From NCBI RefSeq assembly GCF_020532605.1, contig NZ_JAJATW010000016.1, positions 1 to 64,000 of the forward strand: a stretch of 64,000 nucleotides of DNA, in the 5' to 3' direction. The notes beneath the pieces were generated by a model. The model did not search any database and was not told the origin of the DNA. It worked only from the letters and a program-made list of their open reading frames with translations. Shown in pieces: positions 8,211 through 17,694 of the stretch. The position numbers and the translations under genes are program-made. The stretch is from Marinomonas algarum (lineage in GTDB: Bacteria > Pseudomonadota > Gammaproteobacteria > Pseudomonadales > Marinomonadaceae). Each line of letters starts with the position of its first letter. The stretch's first letter is position 1.

Positions 8211-9946
8211 CGATATTCGATATCGTGCATTTTTCACGGCCTTGGTGGTTGATCGGTCTACCTCTAACCTTATTGCTCAGCGTTTTTGTTGTGAGAAAAA
8301 ATGCCGCGCAGCAAAGTCTCAACGCGTTTGTTGACCCGCATTTATTGGCTCATTTAGTACACAAAAACACCTCATCAACACACACTAGATGGTTTGGTTT
8401 ATTGGCCACATGCCTATGCTGGGTAGGTTTAGCGGGCATCAGCTGGACTCAAGCACCGACGACCCTATTTGAAAATACGCAGAAAACGGTCTTTGTTGTC
8501 GATCAATCTTTGTCTATGTACGCCACGGACATCAAACCCAACAGACAAACCCAACTCAAACAGACGCTTCGCGATATCCTGGCACAAAGCAAAGAAGGTG
8601 ATTTGGCGCTTGTTGCCTTTGCTGGTGAAGGTTTTGTGATCAGCCCTTTTAGCCAAGACAGAGAAACCATCACCCATTTCTTATTGGCGTTAGACCCCAT
8701 TATTATGCCGACCTACGGCAGTAACCTTACTGATGGCATCAAAACAGCTCTATCGTTAAACCCAGACAAGGCACAGCCTCTGCACCTGATCCTCTTAACG
8801 GATGACCTGACTCAACAAGATCAAGCTCAAATTCCTTCGTTGCTGGCCTCACACAATGTAAAAGTGGATATGATTGCGGTAGGCAGTAAAGAGGGTGCGG
8901 TTATTCGTCTGCCAGATGGTCAGACACTCAAACAAAATGGCAAAAACGTTGTCCCCAGCACGCCTATAGAGGCCTTAAAGACGCTCACTCGCCAAATAGA
9001 GGGACGCTTTTTTCAAGGTCGTCTAAGCCCTAATGAGATTTCACAGGTCGCTCAAACTTCCTTAAATAGCCAACAAACTCAGCAAGCAGAAAACAAAAGT
9101 ATCAATTGGATCGAGCAAGGCCACTGGTTTGCTTTGCCTTTTTTACTTTGGCTGGCCCTACACTTTCGACGCGGCATGTTATACAGCTTATTGCTCACTG
9201 CCGTTATGTTGCCAACGGAGAATCTGTCCGCCTCACCACTCGACTGGTTTATGACCTCTGACCAAAAAGGACAACAGGCCGCCAATCAAGACGACTGGCA
9301 AACTGCCGACCAATATTTTACACAACCAAAGTGGAAGGCGGCGTCTTCCTATGCATTAGAAAAATACGAGTCAACCATACAAACGCTCAGCGCGCTGCCC
9401 AATAAAAACGCAGCAGAAGAATACAATTTAGGCAACGCGCTTGCGCTGTCGGGTGATATTCAAGGCGCCATCCAAGCCTATGAAAAAGCATTAGCGCTCG
9501 ATCCAAAATTGGACGCTGCGCAAGAGAATCTGGATTACGTAAAACAACAAGAACAAAAGCAAAAGCAACAGCAGGACAAACAAGACTCAAAAGACACCTC
9601 TGATTCGTCTAACTCCGATTCTAAACAAGAGCAAAGTCCTCCTACTTCTCAGGATCAATCAGACTCCGACACAGAGTCTGACAAAAAAAATGCGTCGGAA
9701 CAGGACGAAAAACAAGACAACAACACGTCAGCTGAGGATAATGGGCAAAGCAAAACAAACGAAGCGCCTCAAAACGCAACACAAAAAACGCCGCTCAACA
9801 AAGAACAGCAACAGGCACTTGATCAGTGGCTAAGACAAATTCAAGACGATCCAGGGTCACTATTGCAACGCAAACTCTGGTATCTGCATCAAGAAAGACG
9901 TAACAACAATCGGTCTGCACAAGAGGAAGAGCAAAAACCATGGTAA
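8207..9946 (+). CDS. VWA and TPR domain membrane protein (BatB/BatC fusion)
   Basis: A 579-residue protein joining two Bat functions. N-terminal membrane segments (about 13-30 and 62-80), a VWA domain (about 92-280) with an intact MIDAS DQSLS (99-103), further membrane segments (about 306-337), then a TPR (about 402-437, YNLGNALALSGDIQGAIQAYEKALALDP split over two helices). From about 445 to 530 is a low-complexity tail very rich in Gln, Lys, Ser and Asp, followed by a basic helix (about 532-570). BatB and BatC are separate proteins in several other bacteria, so the fusion is informative about complex formation. The start overlaps the previous stop (ATGA), and the end overlaps batD by 7 nt. 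Confidence 0.9.
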   Translation: MTIFDIVHFSRPWWLIGLPLTLLLSVFVVRKNAAQQSLNAFVDPHLLAHLVHKNTSSTHTRWFGLLATCLCWVGLAGISWTQAPTTLFENTQKTVFVVDQSLSMYATDIKPNRQTQLKQTLRDILAQSKEGDLALVAFAGEGFVISPFSQDRETITHFLLALDPIIMPTYGSNLTDGIKTALSLNPDKAQPLHLILLTDDLTQQDQAQIPSLLASHNVKVDMIAVGSKEGAVIRLPDGQTLKQNGKNVVPSTPIEALKTLTRQIEGRFFQGRLSPNEISQVAQTSLNSQQTQQAENKSINWIEQGHWFALPFLLWLALHFRRGMLYSLLLTAVMLPTENLSASPLDWFMTSDQKGQQAANQDDWQTADQYFTQPKWKAASSYALEKYESTIQTLSALPNKNAAEEYNLGNALALSGDIQGAIQAYEKALALDPKLDAAQENLDYVKQQEQKQKQQQDKQDSKDTSDSSNSDSKQEQSPPTSQDQSDSDTESDKKNASEQDEKQDNNTSAEDNGQSKTNEAPQNATQKTPLNKEQQQALDQWLRQIQDDPGSLLQRKLWYLHQERRNNNRSAQEEEQKPW

Positions 9947-11802
9947 TACAGCGATGCTTTCTGTCACAACACTCTAAGAAGGCGATCATTCGCGTGTTTT
10001 TACCCATGATGCTGCTGGCTTTTTCTGCCTTACTTTCATCACCGCTGTTTGCGGACAGCGTTACGGCCTCACTCAATAAAACCGTTTCGATTGAAAATGA
10101 AATAGTGCAACTCACCCTGCGCGCTGACTTCTCGGATACAGGGAATGGCCCCGATTTAACGCCATTAGAGCGAGACTTTACTATTTTAGGTAAAAGTCAA
10201 AACAGTCAATTCAGTTTTAATTTAGGCACCAGTACGGCATTAAATTTCTGGGTGGTTAACCTAATGCCAAAGTCTGTAGGCACCTTCGAAATCCCCCCCA
10301 TCAAAATCGGTGATCACAGCTCACAACCGATTCGATTAGTCATCAAAAACTCACCTCAATTACTCGATAGCAATGGCAATCCGCCCGTGATCATTAAAGC
10401 TGAAACGTCTGATATCGAACCGTATTTGCAGCAAGAAGTTATTATTCGCGTTGAATTATTGACTTCCGTCAGCCTGACAAATGTCAATCGCTCTGTTCCT
10501 TCACACCCTGACCTAGTGGTTGAGCGCTTAAGCGATGATCAAATGACCTATCAAAATGTTAATGGCACTGAATACCAAGTCATTACACGAGAGTACTTGG
10601 CGTTTCCCCAACGTAGCGGTTTATTGATGCTTCCTCCACAAAGCATTCAAGCCATGGTCAGCACCTCAACAGGAAGAAGAATGATCAAGGTACAAAGCGA
10701 GCCATTAGGATTGCAAGTACTGCCCATTCCAGCCAGTTACACAGGCAATGCTTGGCTACCAAGTCAAGGCATCAAGATAGACACTCGTCTCCGGAAAACA
10801 ACCGAATCTCCCAGAGTAGGCGATACCCTTATTTGGACCATTGATATCAAGGCAAAAGGCGCACTGCCCGAGCAGATTCTTCCGGTTGATTTTGCCAGTA
10901 CACGAGATTACAAGCTTTACCCTTCGACCCCAGACTTCAGCACGCAAAAAAGTTCGGATGGGGTTGTAGGGCAGCAGTCGATCTCTATCGAAGTCGTACC
11001 TACCACGCCGGGCCTATTAACACTTCCCGATGTACGCATTGATTATTGGGACACAGAAATCAGAGCATTACAGACCGCAGTATCAAAAACCGCACCGATT
11101 GAAATAGCGCCCCTCCCTTTTGCCGATGACTCAGAAACTAACTCGTCCACAAGTGCAAACGAATCGTCACCCAGCATGGCCAATCCGCTGCCTGCTCAAA
11201 CGCGCTCAGTTGCTCCTATTTCTCTGGCAAAAAAAACCGATACAGACAATACGACAACCAACAAGAACAACAGCCCAAGCTCCAATGATCTCTCTCACGT
11301 GACAGATGACACTAAAATTGTCAGTCACTCACTCTCTGTTAAAGAATACGCCATCATCGGCTTTGGCTTATTAGCATTGGGCTCTTTGGCGATGTGGGTG
11401 TTCAATGCTTGGACACAACGCAAAGCTCGCCCAGAAGCGGATCTAAAAGTCCCCACGCTGGAAGAATTTGCGGCACTGAATACGCTAGATGAACAGAGTG
11501 CATTCGAAGAACTTGTCAACTGTTGCCGAGCGAATAATCTCGCACAATTGCGCCCAAGTTTACTCGAATGGGCACGCCATCGCTGGGGAGACAGTGAAAT
11601 CCGTGGTGTAGAAGACATCAAACGACTCACTACAGTCAAAGTGACACAGCTGTTAATGGAAGCCGAGCTGATGATGTATTCTAGCAACCCTGCCCACGAA
11701 TGGTACGGTGCACCGCTTGCTGACGCATTAGAGGAGTTCTATAGCGGCTTTGCAAAGCCTTCCCAAGAAAGTCAACTTAAGAACTTGTACCCTAACTTTT
11801 AA
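9940..11802 (+). CDS. BatD-like oxygen tolerance family protein
   Basis: A 620-residue secreted, membrane-anchored protein. A long n-region precedes the signal peptide (MMLLAFSALLSSPLFA, cleavage near FADS), followed by repeated beta-sandwich domains of the BatD family (about 35-400), a Ser/Thr/Asn-rich linker (about 400-460), one transmembrane helix (about 468-490, YAIIGFGLLALGSLAMWVF) and a cytoplasmic helical tail (about 505-620). BatD proteins are held to present periplasmic domains for the VWA partners. It ends the operon, overlapping the VWA/TPR gene by 7 nt. No terminator is evident before the peroxidase gene 51 nt downstream, so read-through is possible. Confidence 0.88.
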   Translation: MVIQRCFLSQHSKKAIIRVFLPMMLLAFSALLSSPLFADSVTASLNKTVSIENEIVQLTLRADFSDTGNGPDLTPLERDFTILGKSQNSQFSFNLGTSTALNFWVVNLMPKSVGTFEIPPIKIGDHSSQPIRLVIKNSPQLLDSNGNPPVIIKAETSDIEPYLQQEVIIRVELLTSVSLTNVNRSVPSHPDLVVERLSDDQMTYQNVNGTEYQVITREYLAFPQRSGLLMLPPQSIQAMVSTSTGRRMIKVQSEPLGLQVLPIPASYTGNAWLPSQGIKIDTRLRKTTESPRVGDTLIWTIDIKAKGALPEQILPVDFASTRDYKLYPSTPDFSTQKSSDGVVGQQSISIEVVPTTPGLLTLPDVRIDYWDTEIRALQTAVSKTAPIEIAPLPFADDSETNSSTSANESSPSMANPLPAQTRSVAPISLAKKTDTDNTTTNKNNSPSSNDLSHVTDDTKIVSHSLSVKEYAIIGFGLLALGSLAMWVFNAWTQRKARPEADLKVPTLEEFAALNTLDEQSAFEELVNCCRANNLAQLRPSLLEWARHRWGDSEIRGVEDIKRLTTVKVTQLLMEAELMMYSSNPAHEWYGAPLADALEEFYSGFAKPSQESQLKNLYPNF

Positions 11803-11853
11803 TAGACAGGTTCTTCATCAACAACAAACAACACAGTCAAAAGGATCATTCAA

Positions 11854-12768
11854 ATGACATCTTTTCAGTCTGGTATCATTGCTGAAGCGTCCAGTGACGC
11901 GCTTTTTATCACATTCAATATCAATCGTGATCACCTCTCCCTTTTTAAGACAACGTTAAATAAGATTCCTACCTTAGTCCGTGATCTTCAAGCCACTTAC
12001 CCAACAGCCGAGCTGCACGCCGCCATTGGCTTTAGTGACCTCGTTTGGGATGAGCTAGACACTCAACGCCCCCTTCACCTAGCCCGCTTCCCAGAGATAA
12101 AAGGCGACGAAATTCACATTCCATCGACCGATGTCGATATGGTGATGCACCTTCGGTCACTGCGTCGGGATGTCACTTACCAGTTGGCCAATGCACTCTT
12201 CGATGCTCTGGGGGCAAGCGTTTCCTTGGTAGAGGAGATAAGTGGATTTAAATACCTAGATAACCGCGATTTAACCGGGTTTGTTGATGGTACAGAGAAC
12301 CCTGAAGGCGAACAGCGCAAAGCGGTTGCTCTCGTCAGTGAAGAAGACCCTAGCTTTGAACAAGGTAGCTACTTTAATTTAATGCGCTTTGTGCACGATT
12401 TAGATAAATGGCAACAACAAGACCTTAAAACGCAAGAAGACACATACGGTCGTACAAAATACACAAACGAAGAATACCCGTCAGAACAAAAGTCTGTGCA
12501 TGCTCACACCAAGCGAACATCGTTAAAGGATGAAAATGGGAAATCGATGGAGATATTGCGTCATAGCATGCCGTTCGCCTCACTGAAGGAAAAAGGCCTT
12601 ATGTTTGCCAGCTACAGTAAAACACCGGCGATATTTAACCAGATGCTGGAAAGCATGGTGAAAGGTGATAAACAGGGCAACACCGACCATCTTATGAAGT
12701 ACACACGTGCTACTTCAGGCCAAGCTTTTTTCATTCCGTCAAATAATTGGTTTCTTGATCGCCATTAA
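11854..12768 (+). CDS. Dye-decolorizing (DyP-type) haem peroxidase, YfeX-like
   Basis: Haem peroxidase of the DyP family, P-type/YfeX-like, reducing H2O2 with a range of electron donors. The length of 304 matches YfeX (299). The family signature GFVDGTENP holds the distal aspartate (D145); the proximal haem ligand is most likely H218 in HAHTKRTSL (H216 is the alternative); the distal arginine is R236 in ILRHSMPF. No Tat or Sec signal is present, so it is cytoplasmic or encapsulated; I see no encapsulin gene nearby and no clear cargo-loading tail. AAAGGATC before the ATG is a good SD. It lies 51 nt behind the Bat operon and ends at a strong bidirectional terminator. Confidence 0.93.
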   Translation: MTSFQSGIIAEASSDALFITFNINRDHLSLFKTTLNKIPTLVRDLQATYPTAELHAAIGFSDLVWDELDTQRPLHLARFPEIKGDEIHIPSTDVDMVMHLRSLRRDVTYQLANALFDALGASVSLVEEISGFKYLDNRDLTGFVDGTENPEGEQRKAVALVSEEDPSFEQGSYFNLMRFVHDLDKWQQQDLKTQEDTYGRTKYTNEEYPSEQKSVHAHTKRTSLKDENGKSMEILRHSMPFASLKEKGLMFASYSKTPAIFNQMLESMVKGDKQGNTDHLMKYTRATSGQAFFIPSNNWFLDRH

Positions 12769-12774
12769 AAACAA

Positions 12775-12808
12775 AAAAACCACTTCACATTAACGTGAAG
12801 TGGTTTTT
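12775..12808. terminator. Bidirectional intrinsic terminator between peroxidase and ppiD
   Basis: AAAAACCACTTCAC and GTGAAGTGGTTTTT form a perfect 14-bp stem around ATTAAC. The A- and T-runs at the ends let it work for the plus-strand peroxidase gene and the minus-strand ppiD gene. Confidence 0.9.
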
Positions 12809-12852
12809 GAATAAAACAAAAAATAGAACGCCTAAGGACAATACCGCTTAAA

Positions 12853-14679
12853 TTAGCGCTCTATCTCTGCATTATTGGTTAAATAATCTTGCTGACCTTG
12901 TGTGCTTAAACTTGCTTGAGTTTGACTCAAGTAACGCTCATACGCGGCTTTCTGATCCTCTGGAACAGCCTCATCACGGCTGTCTACTCGGGTTAAACGA
13001 ATCAAAGTAAGGTCACCATTTGACATATCTTTAACCTCAACAACCGCCTTATCGGCTTCAGGATGCGGCATAGTAAAAGCAAGAGACGTCACTTCATCTT
13101 GACCACGCTGTGCATCAGTCACCGATGTCCAAGCAATATTGCCACTGTTTTGTGCGTCCAATGCTTTTTGTCGTAGAGACTCCAGCGCTTTATCCTGAAC
13201 AACAATCGAAGTCACTTCTTCAACCACGTCTTCAAAAGGCTGTATGACTTCTTGTTTGTGATCATTAAGGTGGATAACCGCTACTTGATCGTCGCTTAGT
13301 TCAATCAAGTCACTGTTTTGGCCATCTTCCAATACAGCAACATCAAACGCTGCAGCAATCACACTAGGATTACTGGTCACCTCGTCTGAGCCCCCATCGC
13401 GGCCAAAGTAAGCACTTTGCAATACATCAACATCATATTCTTTTGCAATAAAATCAAGATTATCACTGGCATACGCTAAGTCTGTAATATCTTCATGAGC
13501 CGATAAAAGCGCATCTCGAGCTTTCTCTTGCTGAATGGCTTCGGTCAACGTGGCTTTTTGCGATTCAAAGCTGGGCACATCGGATGTACTAACGTCATCA
13601 AGCTGCACTAGGTGATAGCCAAATTGCGTTTTCACAGAACGAACTTCTTCTTTCTCCATCGAGAACAAAGCGTTATCAAATGCCTCATCAATCATGCCTT
13701 TTTCAATATAACCAAGGCGACCGCCGTCATCTTTTGATCCAATGTCATCAGAATACTCAGCGGCTAAGTCAGCAAAAGAAACACCAGCGTCTAATTTTGC
13801 TTGTACTTCTGCGAGTCGACTTTGCGCTTCTTCATCAGAACGCTCTGAAGTCTCAATCAGAATGTGAGAAGCGGCTCTTTCCTCTTGTGTTAGGCTCGCA
13901 ATAGAAGCTTGATACGCTTGTTGTAGCTCGGCGTCAGTGACATTGACCTTGCTATAGAAGTCTTCAGAAGACACAACAACATAATCAAGTTTCACCTGCT
14001 CTTGTGACTTGAATGAAGACGTATTTTCTTCGTAATACGCTTTTAACTCATCGTCAGAGACACTGGTATTTTCAGACTCATCCGCCAGTGAAAAAGAAAC
14101 ATAGTCATAAGACCGTTGTTGAGATTGTAATTTAGCGACGTCATTGACCTGAAACGGTAAAACAAACTCAGATCCAGCAATGGCATTTCGAGGTTGCTGA
14201 ATTAACACATCCTGCTTGATTCGCTCTTTAAAAGCCAATGGCGTAAAGCCTAAAGAGTTAATGAAATTTAAATATTTATTTTGATCAAACTGACCATCTG
14301 TTTGAAATTGCTCCGCTTGCAGCAAATACCCATCAACCTGTGCATCGGAAACACCTAACCCTAAACGTTCAGATTGGTTGGCTAATACGATGCGCTGAAC
14401 AAGCTCGTCTAGTGCACGACGTTGCAACAGGTTATCTTCTAATAAAGCGGGATTCACCTGACCACCCATCATAGAAATTAACTGGCGACGCTGTGTTTCA
14501 GCTCCTTGAAGCATTTGTGTACGGCTAATTTCAACACCGTCCACTTCCGCCACTTTATCGGATGACGTAAAACTTTGAACCAAGGCTTCAACGCCAAATA
14601 GAGCAAAAGTCACGACGATAAAACCGACAATGATTTTTACCACAATGCCTTGTGACTTATCTCTGATATCTTGGAGCAT
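12853..14679 (-). CDS. ppiD: Periplasmic folding chaperone PpiD (SurA-like, inner-membrane anchored)
   Basis: Membrane-anchored periplasmic chaperone that sits at the Sec translocon exit. From the chosen ATG (608 residues; E. coli 623): a short cytoplasmic tail MLQDIRDKSQG, one transmembrane helix (about 13-33), a SurA_N-like chaperone domain, and a parvulin domain with ASHILIETSERSDEEA and the GGRLGYIEKG/FGYHLVQLDDV elements (about 265-365), then a helical C-terminal region. An in-frame start at 14742 would run into the tRNA-Asp terminator; the ATG at 14679 has GGAGG five nt upstream, which decides it. It follows lon-hupB as in many gammaproteobacteria, with tRNA-Asp interposed. Only 34 nt separate it from the tRNA terminator, so its promoter may lie upstream of that hairpin. 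Confidence 0.93.
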   Translation of the reverse strand: MLQDIRDKSQGIVVKIIVGFIVVTFALFGVEALVQSFTSSDKVAEVDGVEISRTQMLQGAETQRRQLISMMGGQVNPALLEDNLLQRRALDELVQRIVLANQSERLGLGVSDAQVDGYLLQAEQFQTDGQFDQNKYLNFINSLGFTPLAFKERIKQDVLIQQPRNAIAGSEFVLPFQVNDVAKLQSQQRSYDYVSFSLADESENTSVSDDELKAYYEENTSSFKSQEQVKLDYVVVSSEDFYSKVNVTDAELQQAYQASIASLTQEERAASHILIETSERSDEEAQSRLAEVQAKLDAGVSFADLAAEYSDDIGSKDDGGRLGYIEKGMIDEAFDNALFSMEKEEVRSVKTQFGYHLVQLDDVSTSDVPSFESQKATLTEAIQQEKARDALLSAHEDITDLAYASDNLDFIAKEYDVDVLQSAYFGRDGGSDEVTSNPSVIAAAFDVAVLEDGQNSDLIELSDDQVAVIHLNDHKQEVIQPFEDVVEEVTSIVVQDKALESLRQKALDAQNSGNIAWTSVTDAQRGQDEVTSLAFTMPHPEADKAVVEVKDMSNGDLTLIRLTRVDSRDEAVPEDQKAAYERYLSQTQASLSTQGQQDYLTNNAEIER

Positions 14680-14715
14680 TACTGCCTCCACATGAATGAA
14701 TGAATTTACCAATAA

Positions 14716-14747
14716 AAAAGGTGTATTCCGCATGGAATACACCTTTT
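14716..14747 (-). terminator. Intrinsic terminator behind tRNA-Asp
   Basis: AAAAGGTGTATTCC and GGAATACACCTTTT make a perfect 14-bp stem with a 4-nt loop, followed on the minus strand by TTTTTTATT. It lies 8 nt beyond the tRNA 3' end and before ppiD. Partial read-through would be needed if ppiD lacks its own promoter. Confidence 0.88.
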
Positions 14748-14755
14748 GTGTCTAA

Positions 14756-14832
14756 TGGCGGAACAGACGGGACTCGAACCCGCGACCCCCTGCGTGACAG
14801 GCAGGTATTCTAACCAACTGAACTACTGCTCC
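14756..14832 (-). tRNA. tRNA-Asp (anticodon GTC)
   Basis: A 77-nt cloverleaf read on the minus strand: acceptor GGAGCAG pairs with CTGTTCC, the D arm contains AGTTCAGTTGGTTAGAAT, the anticodon loop is CTGTCAC (GTC), the T arm contains GGTTCGAGTCC, discriminator G and encoded CCA. The 5' end is only 7 nt after the hupB stop codon, so it is probably processed from the hupB transcript. Confidence 0.97.
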
Positions 14833-14839
14833 AAAAACA

Positions 14840-15112
14840 TTAATTTACAGCGTCTTTAAGACCTTTACCGGCCTTAAACCCAGGAACTTTCGCTGCTTTA
14901 ATTTGGATTTCCTCACCAGTTTGAGGATTACGACCTGTACGAGCTGCACGCTCTTTGACTGCAAAGGTACCAAAACCAACTAATGTAACCTGGTCACCTT
15001 TTGCTAAAGCCGCTTCAATGGCTTTTAAAGTCGCATCAAGAGCATTGCTAGCAGACGCTTTAGATAAGTCAGCAGACGCTGCAATAGCATCAATCAATTC
15101 AGATTTGTTCAC
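14840..15112 (-). CDS. hupB: DNA-binding protein HU-beta
   Basis: A 90-residue histone-like nucleoid protein that binds and bends DNA as a dimer. All hallmarks are visible: [19 protein letters not shown] helix pair, [23 protein letters not shown] (the beta arm with the signature GFGTF...R..RxGRNPQTG) and the end [16 protein letters not shown]. Translation starts at GTG, with GGGG six nt upstream. It lies downstream of lon on the same strand with its own likely promoter (TTGACA/TATAAC). Only 7 nt separate its stop from tRNA-Asp, so mRNA 3' end formation should be coupled with tRNA processing. Confidence 0.97.
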   Translation of the reverse strand: MNKSELIDAIAASADLSKASASNALDATLKAIEAALAKGDQVTLVGFGTFAVKERAARTGRNPQTGEEIQIKAAKVPGFKAGKGLKDAVN

Positions 15113-15191
15113 GTTGTACCCCTTCAGTATTTTCTTGATTCCTTACTATTTTCGGCACAGTGTCAATGCCTACCAACAAGGTCGAGCGAGA

Positions 15192-15221
15192 GTTATACAA
15201 GCCCAACCTACTCCCTGTCAA
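15192..15221 (-). promoter_or_regulatory. Probable sigma-70 promoter of hupB
   Basis: On the minus strand a perfect -35 TTGACA (15216-15221) is followed after 18 nt by TATAAC (15192-15197). This lies between lon and hupB and gives a leader of about 70 nt. A second TTGACA lies closer to hupB but lacks a good -10. Confidence 0.6.
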
Positions 15222-15235
15222 CACACACTATGTGC

Positions 15236-17629
15236 CTAATGATGACTGACAGTTTCTTGTTCATCAACAGTTTTTTCACCTGAAGGTAAGGTTTCTACCT
15301 TTTTTGGTGAAGGAATGTACTCTAAAGCAATATCCAGCACTTCATCGATCCATTTAACCGGAACAACGTCGATATCTGCCTTAATATTATCGGGTATTTC
15401 TTTCAAATCACGGGCGTTTTCTTGAGGAATAATCACGGTTTTAATACCACCTCTGTGTGCCGCCAGTAACTTCTCTTTTAGTCCTCCTATAGGAAGCACT
15501 TCACCGCGCAATGTAATCTCACCTGTCATGGCCACAGACGCTTTTACGGGGATCTTAGTCAAGACTGAAACAATCGCTGTACACATAGCCACGCCGGCAC
15601 TAGGCCCATCTTTTGGCGTCGCTCCTTCCGGTACGTGTAAATGCAAATCGGTCTTTTCGTGGAAATCTTCATCGATACCCAAGCCGACAGCACGACTTCT
15701 TACAACGGTCAATGCCGCCTGTATCGATTCTTGCATTACATCACCCAAAGAGCCGGTTTTCACGTGGCGACCTTTACCGACCACACCCGCAGCCTCGATG
15801 GTTAGTAACTCACCCCCTACCGATGTCCAAGCCAATCCTGTCACTTGACCTATTTGGTTCTTTTCTTCTGCTTTGCCATAGCTGAATTTATGAACGCCCG
15901 AAAAATCTTCAAGATTTTCGGCCGTTACCGCCACACATTTCGCCCCTTTTTTCGCACCCAAAGCCTGCTTTTTAACAACACGACGACAAATCTTACTGAG
16001 TTCGCGCTCTAAACCACGTACACCCGCTTCTTTTGTATAAAAGCGAATAACATCCATTAAGGCATCGTCTGTGATGCTGATCTCAGCCTCTTTTAGGCCA
16101 GATAACTTCACTTGCTTGGGTAAGAGGTAACGCTTAGCAATGTTCAGTTTTTCATCTTCGGTGTAACCAGGAATACGAATCACTTCCATACGATCTAACA
16201 AGGGGCCAGGGATATTCATGCTGTTTGAAGTACAAATAAACATCACATCTGATAGGTCAAAATCTACTTCAAGATAATGGTCGTTAAACGTATGATTTTG
16301 TTCAGGATCAAGCACTTCTAACAACGCAGAAGCCGGATCACCACGCTGATCCATACCCATTTTGTCAATTTCATCTAACAAGAAGAGTGGATTTTTCACC
16401 TTCACTTTTGCCAGTTTTTGCAAAAGTTTCCCTGGCAATGAACCAATATACGTTCGACGGTGACCACGGATCTCAGCTTCATCACGAACCCCACCTAAGG
16501 CCATGCGAACGTACTGGCGGTTAACCGCTTTCGCAATGGATTGGCCTAACGATGTCTTACCCACCCCTGGTGGCCCAACCAAACACAACACAGGCCCTTT
16601 GACTTTTTTCACACGCTGCTGGACAGCAAGGAACTCAAGAATACGTTCTTTTACGTCTTGTAGGCCATAATGGTCTTGGTTTAAGACTTTTTCAGCGTAG
16701 GCCAGGTCATTACGCACTTTACTGCGTTTTTTCCAAGGCAGACAAGTTAACCAATCAATGTATCCACGAACCACGGCCGCTTCAGCCGACATAGGCGACA
16801 TCATACGGAGCTTTTTCAGCTCACCTTCGGCTTTCTCTTTGGCTTCGTCGGACATGCCTACTGAATCAATTTTTTCCTGCAATTGATCAAGCTCGTTGCT
16901 GCCGTCCTCCATATCACCCAGCTCTTTTTGAATGGCTTTCATTTGCTCATTCAAATAATACTCGCGTTGGCTTTTTTCCATCTGCTTTTTAACACGGCTG
17001 CGAATGCTTTTTTCTAAATGAGCAATATCAAGCTCACCATCCATCAAACCGATAAGATATTCACCACGCCCCGTCAACGAGTCAATTTCTAGCACTTTTT
17101 GCTTATCTTCAAGCTTAAGGCTCATGTGACCGGTAATGTTATCGATCAACTTAGAAAGGTCATCAATGGACTTAAGCGACGCAACGACTTCAGCGGGAAT
17201 CCGTTTACTTCCAGCGACGTATTCGTCTAACTGCTTCAATAAAGCATGACGAATAACTCCATGCTCAGATTGATCTTCTACCTTATTCTCAATTTCAGTA
17301 ATGTGACCTAAAGAAAAACCTTCCACCTCTTCTATCTTTTCAAGTCGTGCGCGACTGCTTCCCTCGACAAGCACTTTTACTGTGCCATCGGGTAAACGCA
17401 GTAATTGCATGACTTTGGCCGTGGTACCAATGGTGTATAAGTCATCAAAAGTCGGATCATCTTTGGAGGCATCTTGCTGAGCAACCAAAAACACAAACTT
17501 GTCATTTTCCATGGCTGATTCGAGAGCCGCAATAGACTTAGCTCGACCAACAAACAGGGGCAGCACCATATGTGGGTACACAACCACATCTCGAAGTGGC
17601 AGCATTGGCAGCGATAAAGAATCTGTCAT
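15236..17629 (-). CDS. lon: ATP-dependent Lon protease
   Basis: Cytoplasmic AAA+ serine protease that degrades misfolded and regulatory proteins. At 797 residues it is close to E. coli Lon (784). Order: N-terminal substrate-binding LON domain (about 8-205, starting LPMLPLRDVVVYPHMVLPLF), coiled-coil region (about 210-300), AAA+ module with Walker A GPPGVGKT and Walker B FLLDEIDKM, and the C-terminal protease with catalytic serine in KDGPSAGVAMCTA and lysine in GGLKEKLLAAHRGG. The dyad is complete. A sigma-32-type promoter precedes it, and clpX ends upstream at a strong terminator, so lon is separately heat-inducible. Confidence 0.98.
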   Translation of the reverse strand: MTDSLSLPMLPLRDVVVYPHMVLPLFVGRAKSIAALESAMENDKFVFLVAQQDASKDDPTFDDLYTIGTTAKVMQLLRLPDGTVKVLVEGSSRARLEKIEEVEGFSLGHITEIENKVEDQSEHGVIRHALLKQLDEYVAGSKRIPAEVVASLKSIDDLSKLIDNITGHMSLKLEDKQKVLEIDSLTGRGEYLIGLMDGELDIAHLEKSIRSRVKKQMEKSQREYYLNEQMKAIQKELGDMEDGSNELDQLQEKIDSVGMSDEAKEKAEGELKKLRMMSPMSAEAAVVRGYIDWLTCLPWKKRSKVRNDLAYAEKVLNQDHYGLQDVKERILEFLAVQQRVKKVKGPVLCLVGPPGVGKTSLGQSIAKAVNRQYVRMALGGVRDEAEIRGHRRTYIGSLPGKLLQKLAKVKVKNPLFLLDEIDKMGMDQRGDPASALLEVLDPEQNHTFNDHYLEVDFDLSDVMFICTSNSMNIPGPLLDRMEVIRIPGYTEDEKLNIAKRYLLPKQVKLSGLKEAEISITDDALMDVIRFYTKEAGVRGLERELSKICRRVVKKQALGAKKGAKCVAVTAENLEDFSGVHKFSYGKAEEKNQIGQVTGLAWTSVGGELLTIEAAGVVGKGRHVKTGSLGDVMQESIQAALTVVRSRAVGLGIDEDFHEKTDLHLHVPEGATPKDGPSAGVAMCTAIVSVLTKIPVKASVAMTGEITLRGEVLPIGGLKEKLLAAHRGGIKTVIIPQENARDLKEIPDNIKADIDVVPVKWIDEVLDIALEYIPSPKKVETLPSGEKTVDEQETVSHH

Positions 17630-17694
17630 ATTTTCTTCCTGTCTGGGCGCATCAACATAAGCGCACTTTGATATTTAAATGATTAATACGAAAG

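Noticed and set aside
14680-14742. Upstream in-frame start of ppiD
   Set aside because: It would lie inside the tRNA-Asp terminator stem, and GGAGG supports the ATG at 14679.
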